Shown: in pieces, positions 59,051 to 64,000 of the stretch | Position numbering within the stretch: the first letter of the stretch is position 1 | How the letters are laid out: each line of letters starts with the position of its first letter | DNA from: Ardenticatenaceae bacterium | Lineage (GTDB): Bacteria > Chloroflexota > Anaerolineae > Promineifilales > Promineifilaceae | Length of the DNA: 64,000 nucleotides | Direction: 5' to 3' | Assembly (NCBI GenBank): GCA_020634435.1 | Contig: JACKBS010000014.1 | Coordinates: forward strand, 62,001 to 126,000 | Position numbers and translations under genes: made by a program | The notes under the pieces: model-generated | Database searches by the model: none | What the model was told of the DNA's origin: nothing | What the model saw: the letters and a program-made list of their open reading frames with translations, nothing else

Positions 59051-60286
59051 ATGAACATTGGCGTGATCTCAACCCGACTGGCGGGCACCGACGGTGTTTC
59101 ACTGGAATCGGCCAAAATTGTGGCGATTGCCGAGCAGTTTGGCCATGAAGTTTTTTACTGCGCAGGCGAATTGGACCTTGAGTTGAAAAATCGTGGGCTG
59201 GAAGACGGCCGTCTCCACTTTGAAAATGAGGTGGCCAAAGAGCTACACGATCGCGCGTTTGTGGAGAAGGAAACGGCCGTAACCCTGCTGCCGGACATTG
59301 AAAAAAGAGCAGCCGTTTTAATTCCGCCGCTTCGCCAATTCCTCACCGAAAACCAAATTGAGTACGTCATCATTCAGAACACCTTCGCCATTCCCATGCA
59401 GCTGCCCCTGGCCCAGGCGCTGGCCGAGCTGATGGCCGAGCTAAATCTGCCCGGCCTGGCCCACAACCACGATTTTTATTGGGAACGGCCGCGTTTTCTG
59501 CACAGCCAGATCGAACCATTTCTGGACCAATTTTTCCCGCCTGATCTGCCCGGCCTGCGCCACGCCACCATTAATTCGCTGGCCCAAACGGCACTGCGGC
59601 AGCGGCGCGGGCTAGACAGCCTCATCATCCCCAACGTGTTCGATTTTCACACGCCGCCGCCCGGCATTGATGCGTTCAACACCGATTTTCGGCAGGCAAT
59701 TGGGCTGAAGCCAGACGATTGGCTCATTTTGCAGCCCACCCGCGTCATTCCGCGCAAGGGGATCGAGCTGTCCATCGAATTGCTGCACCAGCTAAACGAT
59801 CCTCGCGCCAAACTGGTCATCACCCACAAAGCAGGCGACGAAGGGCCGGAATATCTACACGAACTGCAAGCGCTGGCCAAAGCGAAAAATGTGGCGCTCA
59901 TTTACGCGGGAGATGCGGTGGATGATCAGCGGCGCATGGACGGCCGTCAGAAAATTTATTCGCTGTGGGATGCCTACCCGCACGCCGATTTGGTCACTTA
60001 CCCCAGCTTCATCGAGGGGTTTGGCAACGCACTCATCGAGACGGTCTACTTCAAGCTGCCCGCTATGGTGAACCGCTACCCCGTCTACGCCGCCGACATT
60101 GGGCCGCTGGGCTTTCAGTTTGCCGAAATTGATGGGGAAATTACGCCAGCTACGGTAGAAATTGTGCGCGGTTGGTTAGAGATGCCGGAAACGGCCGTTC
60201 CCATCACCACCCACAATTACGCACTCGGCCAACAATATTTCTCCTACCAGACACTCGCCCAATTGCTTGCCCTGCTCTTCCGATAA
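59051..60286 (+). CDS. Glycosyltransferase family 4 (GT-B)
   Basis: 411 residues with a GT-B fold. It starts MNIGVISTRLAGTDGVSLES, the N-terminal donor/acceptor loop of this group, and has LILQPTRVIPRKGIELSIEL (about 226-245) and the C-terminal TYPSFIEGFGNALIETVY (about 316-333), the Glu-containing E(x7)E donor-sugar motif of GT4. AAAAGGAAT precedes the ATG. Next to a predicted glucosylglycerate phosphorylase it could glycosylate the same glycoside (for example a mannosylglucosylglycerate synthase type), but that is context inference only. Last gene of the sugar locus. Confidence 0.88.
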   Translation: MNIGVISTRLAGTDGVSLESAKIVAIAEQFGHEVFYCAGELDLELKNRGLEDGRLHFENEVAKELHDRAFVEKETAVTLLPDIEKRAAVLIPPLRQFLTENQIEYVIIQNTFAIPMQLPLAQALAELMAELNLPGLAHNHDFYWERPRFLHSQIEPFLDQFFPPDLPGLRHATINSLAQTALRQRRGLDSLIIPNVFDFHTPPPGIDAFNTDFRQAIGLKPDDWLILQPTRVIPRKGIELSIELLHQLNDPRAKLVITHKAGDEGPEYLHELQALAKAKNVALIYAGDAVDDQRRMDGRQKIYSLWDAYPHADLVTYPSFIEGFGNALIETVYFKLPAMVNRYPVYAADIGPLGFQFAEIDGEITPATVEIVRGWLEMPETAVPITTHNYALGQQYFSYQTLAQLLALLFR

Positions 60287-60399
60287 GCCACCATCGCACA
60301 GTACCAACACCTCACAATTGTCATTAGTATCTAAAAAGTGTGATACAAACAGAAAGACACGGCAGGTCGATTGTCATTTGGCCACTAAGGTCGTCTCGA

Positions 60400-60509
60400 A
60401 GCTCTGATCGCCGTGCCTTTCAATTGTCATAGCCCGAACAGTTGGATGGACCCCGAGAGGCCGCATTCCATCGCTAGTGTGGGCAACACAACTATACATG
60501 TAGAACCCA
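60400..60509 (+). ncRNA. Possible bridge RNA region of the IS110 element
   Basis: The non-coding left end before an IS110 transposase is where this family encodes its bridge (seeker) RNA that pairs with target and donor DNA. The stretch has GGACCCCGAGAGGCCGC and a repeated CAATTGTCAT/GATTGTCAT, which may form hairpin loops. No structure has been computed; this is an expectation from the family. Confidence 0.3.
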
Positions 60510-61023
60510 ATGACTGCGAAAAAAGATGAGCGCTTTGTCGGTATTGTTGATGTTGCTAAAGCGACCTTGGATATTACTGTGCACGGTGAGCAGCTTGTAA
60601 GCCAGCAAAACAATGACGATGATGGCATTGCGGCTGTGGTCAAGCAAATGCAAGACCTTTCCCCCACCCTGATCGTGGTAGAAGCCAGCGGCGGTTGGGA
60701 AATGAACCTGGTGGCCGCCTTGGCCGCTGCAGGGCTCCCGGTCGCCGTGGTCAACCCCACCCGTGTGCGATACTTCGCCAAGTCGATTGGCCAGTATGCT
60801 AAAACCGACAAACTCGATGCTCGGCTGTTGGCTCGCTTTGCGGCCACCATCCGGCCAGATTCTCGTCCCCTCAAGCAGGGCGACCAGGCGATCTTGTCCC
60901 AGGTCATTAGCCGCCGCCAGCAGCTGGTCAAGATGTTGACCATGGAAAAGAATCGCCGCAGCACCACCCAAGGTGAGATGCTTACCCAATTGGATAGCCA
61001 CATTGCCTGGCTTGAAGCTGATA

Positions 61024-62151
61024 GACAAAATAAATTAAAGTGACACAATAAGCCACATGGCAAATAAACGTAAACAAATACTTACACCAGAAGCTGATAA
61101 GCAACTGGTTGTGGCCTTCACAACATGTAAAGACGGTGAAATGAGAACCCGCATCCAGGCTGTCAGACTGTATGGCAATGAGGTTCCCGTCAACGAGATC
61201 ACCAACCTGACTGGATTGCCACGACGCACCATCCTCCGCTGGTATGGACGATACCGACAACAAGGTCTAGGGGATTTGTTGACAACCGCCAAGGGGTAAT
61301 CATCAATATCTTACCGATGAGCAGATACAGGATTTAGCCGCCAAGCTGCACCAGTATCGACCAGTTGACTTGTTCGGTCAGAAAGAGGCCGCCACAGCTG
61401 ATGGGCTGCATTGGTGTATCTCTGACTTGCGGCGAGCGATAAATCACTGGTATGGCATCGACTACAAAAGAAACGCTTCTTATCGACACCTGTTCCAGAA
61501 ATGCGGTTTTAGTTGGCAGCGAACAGCCAAGGTGTTTCGCTCTCGTTCGGAGATGAAGGTAGCTGAGTTTGAAGAACAGTTAGAAAAAAGTGATTGATTA
61601 CGCCCAAACACATCCAGATGCCATCTATCTGAGTGAAGATGAAGCGAGTATGTATCTACAAGCTACCACCACATCAGTCTGGGCACCCGTCGGCAAACCC
61701 CTGTAGTTAAAGCCTCCCGGAGCGAGATAAGGTCAGCTTCTATGGCACACTCAACCTCGTTTCTGGCCAGGAAATTGTTACCCAAGCGGAAACGATGAAT
61801 TCTGAGGCGACAGCTATTCATCTGAAACAGATTTTGGCTGCTTATCCGGCTAAACAAATTCTCTTGTTTTGGGATCGGGCCACATGGCATGGTGGTGCCG
61901 CGGTTCGACAAGTGTTAGCGGAAAATCCGCGACTGGAGTTGATGAAATATCCAGCGGGGTCACCGGATTTGAACCCACAGGAGCATGTGTGGAAGGCGGC
62001 TCGTACCCATGTCAGCCATAATCATGACCAGCCCAAATTGGCTGAGTTGGCTGACCGATTTGAACGCTTTCTCAAAACAAACAAGTTCAATTATTCATTT
62101 TTGGAAAAGTTCAGTATTGAAACTATTCGCGCCATGTCTAAATAGTTTCTC
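61024..62151 (+). mobile_element. IS630-family element nested in the IS110 element
   Basis: 1,128 bp flanked by TA on both sides (61022-61023 and 62152-62153), the IS630/mariner target duplication. Ends are short imperfect inverted repeats (GACAAAATA at the left, GAGAAACTA at the right on the other strand). Transposase inside is decayed. Confidence 0.78.
61057..62145 (+). pseudogene. IS630-family transposase, multiply frameshifted
   Basis: Order of pieces: helix-turn-helix part (61057-61299; VNEITNLTGLPRRTILRWYG), a second part to 61597 (GLHWCISDLRRAINHWYGID), a third from about 61590 with IYLSEDEASMYLQ (first catalytic Asp), a fourth from about 61720 with LLFWDRATWHGG (second Asp) and SPDLNPQEHVWK (Glu), ending at 62145. 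At least three frame breaks (near 61299, 61590 and 61705). Intact, it would have about 360 residues. Confidence 0.87.
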
Positions 62152-62682
62152 TATGAGATTACGGCGCTCAATGACAAAATGCGCCAGCTGATTGATGATT
62201 GTCCCCAGTGGCAGGCCAAAGAAAAGGTGCTGTTGTCCGTACCGGGTGTCGGTCCCATCACAACGCTGACCCTGCTGGCTGAACTACCAGAGTTGGGCAC
62301 CTTGAATCGACAGAAGATTGCCGCACTGGTCGGCCTGGCACCTCTCAACAAAGACAGTGGTCCGAGACAAGGCAAGCGCCGCATCTTTGGCGGTCGACTC
62401 TAGGTGCGCTGTGTGTTGTATATGGCAGCTTTGGCTGCTGCTAGAACGAATGCGGTCATAAGTGCCTTTTACAAACGGTTGATAGCGCAAGGCAAGGCTA
62501 AAAAAGTCGCCTTAACTGCCTGTATGCGCAAGCTGCTAGTCATGCTTAACGCCATGATCCGAGATATGAAACCATGGCAAACTGAGGCAAAAGCTGCTTT
62601 GTAACACACAGTTGCTTCGAGGTCCCCCGAGAAATCCCATCCCACTTCGTTTTCAATCATGCCAAGAATCCAGCAATTTTTG

Positions 62683-63673
62683 CTAAAATAACGTGGGTAC
62701 GGGATAAGGGCTTCAACTGAGATACACTTGGTTTATCACAATCAACTGCATCATCAGGAGAAGCCCTATGGACAGTCTACTTGAATTATTTGTACACGTC
62801 GATGATTTTTGCCAGGTGTTTATACCCGCTATGGAACAACAGCTTTTGCAAAGTGGTCAACGCCAGCGCCTCCGTCAGCGTTCCCTATCCATCAGTGAAG
62901 TCATGACCATCCTGATTCACTTTCATCAATCACACTATCGCCACTTCAAGGCATATTACACCGAGCACGTGCGGGTACATCTTCAAGCCGATTTTCCTGG
63001 TCTGGTCAGTTACACACGCTTTGTTGAGTTCATTCCCTCCGCCTTGCTGCCGCTGTGCGTCTACTTCCAGAAGCATTGCCGAGGGGGGTGCACCGGCATC
63101 TCTTTCATCGATTCAACTGCGATTGATGTCTGTCTCAATCAGCGTATTGCCTCGCACAAGGTATTTGCTGGCCTGGCTCAGCGCGGCAAAACTTCGACGG
63201 GTTGGTTCTACGGGTTCAAACTGCATCTGACCATCAACGACCGAGGCGAGTTGCTCAATGTTCTCTTAACGCCAGGAAACGTCGATGACCGGAAACCGGT
63301 GCCGAAACTGGTGCAGCAGCTGTTCGGCAAAATCTATGGTGACAAAGGCTACATCTCCAAAGATTTGCACGCCTCCTTGCTAGAGCTGTTTGGTGTGCAA
63401 TTAGTGACCCAGTTGAAAGCCAACGCCAAGAATCGCCTGCCCATGATATTTAGCGATAAGCTTCTATTGCGGAAACGAGCCATTGTGGAATGTGTGAACG
63501 ACCAATTGAAAAACATTTCTCAGATTGAGCATACACGCCATCGCAGTGTGGCTAACTTCATGGTTAATCTGATTTGTGGCTTGATTGCTTATGCTAGGCA
63601 GCCAAAGAAGCCATCGTTGGGTCGAGAGACCATCGCTTGCCTGGTTGCTTAACCCGTACTCACGTTATTTAGG
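62683..63673 (+). mobile_element. IS982-family insertion sequence, apparently intact
   Basis: About 991 bp. Terminal inverted repeats: left CTAAAATAACGTGGGTACGG, right (other strand) CCTAAATAACGTGAGTACGG, with further matches to AAG. The transposase frame is complete. I see no clear target duplication. It lies next to the IS110/IS630 composite, a local hotspot. Confidence 0.85.
62768..63652 (+). CDS. IS982-family transposase
   Basis: 294 residues, full length for the family. DDE residues: SFIDSTAIDVCLNQRI (first Asp near 117), IYGDKGYISKDLH (second Asp near 196) and AIVECVNDQLKN (Glu near 241). The N-terminal helical DNA-binding part has RSLSISEVMTILIHFHQS. AGGAGAAG precedes the ATG. As the only intact transposase in the window it may be active. 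Confidence 0.92.
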   Translation: MDSLLELFVHVDDFCQVFIPAMEQQLLQSGQRQRLRQRSLSISEVMTILIHFHQSHYRHFKAYYTEHVRVHLQADFPGLVSYTRFVEFIPSALLPLCVYFQKHCRGGCTGISFIDSTAIDVCLNQRIASHKVFAGLAQRGKTSTGWFYGFKLHLTINDRGELLNVLLTPGNVDDRKPVPKLVQQLFGKIYGDKGYISKDLHASLLELFGVQLVTQLKANAKNRLPMIFSDKLLLRKRAIVECVNDQLKNISQIEHTRHRSVANFMVNLICGLIAYARQPKKPSLGRETIACLVA

Positions 63674-63869
63674 ATTTCGTCAGGGGAGCTGCTCTTTCTC
63701 TTTCCTTTGACAGCTATCTATGGGGAAGATATGTTATTTCTCCTGGAAACCTCTCATTCGGAGCCATTTCCAGGTCATTTTTAACCTCAAAACAGCCCAA
63801 ATCGTTCAAATTTAAGCTAACTCCCCTACAAGCGCCACACACACGTATCTTTGGAGGGGAGCATTAGGA
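63674..63869. other. Spacer between IS982 and valS
   Basis: About 196 bases without a gene. ACTCCCCT (63821-63828) and AGGGGAGC (63855-63862) can form a hairpin just past the valS stop, a possible terminator on the minus strand though no long T-run follows. Nothing else recognised. Confidence 0.5.
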
Positions 63870-64000
63870 TCACAAAGAGGCCAACCGCTCGGAAAGCTCG
63901 GCCTGGCTGGCTTGCATGTCGGCCAGCTTGTCGCGCTCTTTTTGCACGACAGCTTCCGGCGCTTTTTGGGCGAAGGGGCTGTTGAGCAAACCGCTAACCC
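63870..64000 (-). CDS. valS: Valyl-tRNA synthetase, 3' end
   Basis: Only the last 43 codons are in the window; the gene continues past the right edge. The translated end reads ...LLNSPFAQKAPEAVVQKERD, then KLADMQASQAELSERLASL and stop. This is the C-terminal coiled-coil arm of ValRS, where the pattern F-x-x-K-A-P-x-x-V-V-x-x-E-R-x-K-L is well conserved. The arm contacts the tRNA elbow. Identification rests on this short but characteristic stretch. Confidence 0.85.
   Translation of the reverse strand, partial: VSGLLNSPFAQKAPEAVVQKERDKLADMQASQAELSERLASL

Larger units (their letters stand above)
975..60197. repeat. Dispersed ACGGCCGT palindrome family (about 130 copies)
   Basis: The 8-bp palindrome ACGGCCGT recurs on average every ~450 bases, in coding and non-coding DNA, often extended to AACGGCCGTT. 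Sample sites: 975, 1777, 1899, 2091, 6966, 9309, 13207, 16850, 20191, 24154, 29305, 33668, 38327, 43052, 47595, 49824, 53380, 57795, 59273, 60190. In genes it is read mainly as Thr-Ala-Val or Asn-Gly-Arg, otherwise as Arg-Pro. The copy number is a hand count and may be off by several. Confidence 0.92.
60510..62604 (+). pseudogene. IS110-family transposase, split by IS630 and a stop codon
   Basis: N-terminal part 60510-61022: FVGIVDVAKATLDITVHG, VVEASGGWEM and KTDKLDARLLARFA supply the DEDD RuvC-like residues. C-terminal part 62154-62604: LLSVPGVGPITTLTLLAEL and LAPLNKDSGPRQGKR with the Ser of the Tnp domain. Between them lies the IS630 element. After removal of IS630 and one TA copy the two parts differ by one base in frame, and TAG at 62401-62403 breaks FGGRL-VRCVLYMAA where an amino acid is expected. 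Three defects make it non-functional. Confidence 0.88.
60400..62620 (+). mobile_element. IS110-family insertion sequence, interrupted; ends approximate
   Basis: Carries the split IS110 transposase (60510-62604) and non-coding ends. IS110 elements lack ordinary terminal inverted repeats, so the limits here are only estimates. An IS630 element (61024-62151) sits inside it. No ACGGCCGT palindrome occurs in this stretch. Confidence 0.75.

Noticed and set aside
62401..62403. TAG in the IS110 transposase as a recoded codon
   Set aside because: The gene is already split by IS630 and frame-shifted, so decay is the simple explanation; nothing nearby suggests UAG recoding.
1..64000. CRISPR arrays, tRNA and rRNA genes
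   Set aside because: No regularly spaced direct repeats, no cloverleaf with a CCA-type 3' end and no rRNA-like block was found by reading; a tRNA scan would be needed to exclude a missed tRNA.

Overview
The window looks like a chromosome segment of a Chloroflexota bacterium, probably from the Anaerolineae/Caldilineae/Ardenticatenia group. The reasons are a cluster of giant multi-pass proteins of the YYY-motif (DUF2298) and Agl23-like families that Chloroflexota share with archaea, a sugar-binding lipoprotein with the valine/threonine-rich stalk common in that phylum, a secreted protease ending in a YLPL-type tail, and spacers filled with imperfect palindromes. The placement rests on gene families only; no rRNA or tRNA gene was seen.

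Layout. 0-6.2 kb: histidine kinase (cut by the left edge), alanyl-tRNA editing protein, degenerate metallo-beta-lactamase-fold protein, Crp/Fnr regulator, metallophosphoesterase and a small membrane protein. 6.3-21.2 kb: a forward block of four very large membrane proteins (GT39/YYY fusion, YYY, GT39-like, Agl23-like fused to an NHL propeller) with an ECF sigma factor and a probable membrane anti-sigma partner inside it, closed by a strong terminator. 21.4-34.3 kb: single metabolic and signalling genes (two SDRs, secreted metalloprotease, EamA exporter, VOC protein, aldo/keto reductase, ankyrin protein, triple DinB protein, adenylate/guanylate cyclase, J-domain protein). 34.5-35.5 kb: a decayed IS sitting in a palindromic repeat. 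35.5-38.5 kb: OsmC protein with a CsoR/CstR-type regulator, zinc ribbon protein, glycosyltransferase 2, AAA ATPase. 38.6-42.9 kb: glpABC on the minus strand. 43.4-46.8 kb: receiver-kinase hybrid, TPR membrane protein, thioredoxin-like protein. 47.1-49.9 kb: panB-panE-panC for pantothenate, followed by convergent gpmI. 51.7-52.2 kb: a redoxin whose CxxC motif is written TGA-P-F-C, very probably a selenoprotein. 52.3-60.3 kb: a LacI-regulated sugar locus (regulator, binding protein, two permeases, GH13 phosphorylase, GT4) that parallels the E. coli ycj locus. 60.3-63.7 kb: a pile of insertion sequences (IS630 nested in IS110, then an intact IS982). The right edge carries the 3' end of valS.

Two signals stand out. 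First, the 8-bp palindrome ACGGCCGT occurs about 130 times (hand count) in the first 60.3 kb, inside and between genes on both strands, where one or two would be expected by chance, and is absent from the IS pile. It behaves like the cyanobacterial HIP1 element but with another sequence. Second, the in-frame TGA in the redoxin lies exactly where the family has the first active-site cysteine. Also notable are a LacI operator that exactly fills the spacer of a consensus promoter, in-frame repeat insertions in the same loop of two paralogous membrane proteins, and a CsoR-family regulator whose metal-binding histidine is replaced by tyrosine next to an OsmC gene.
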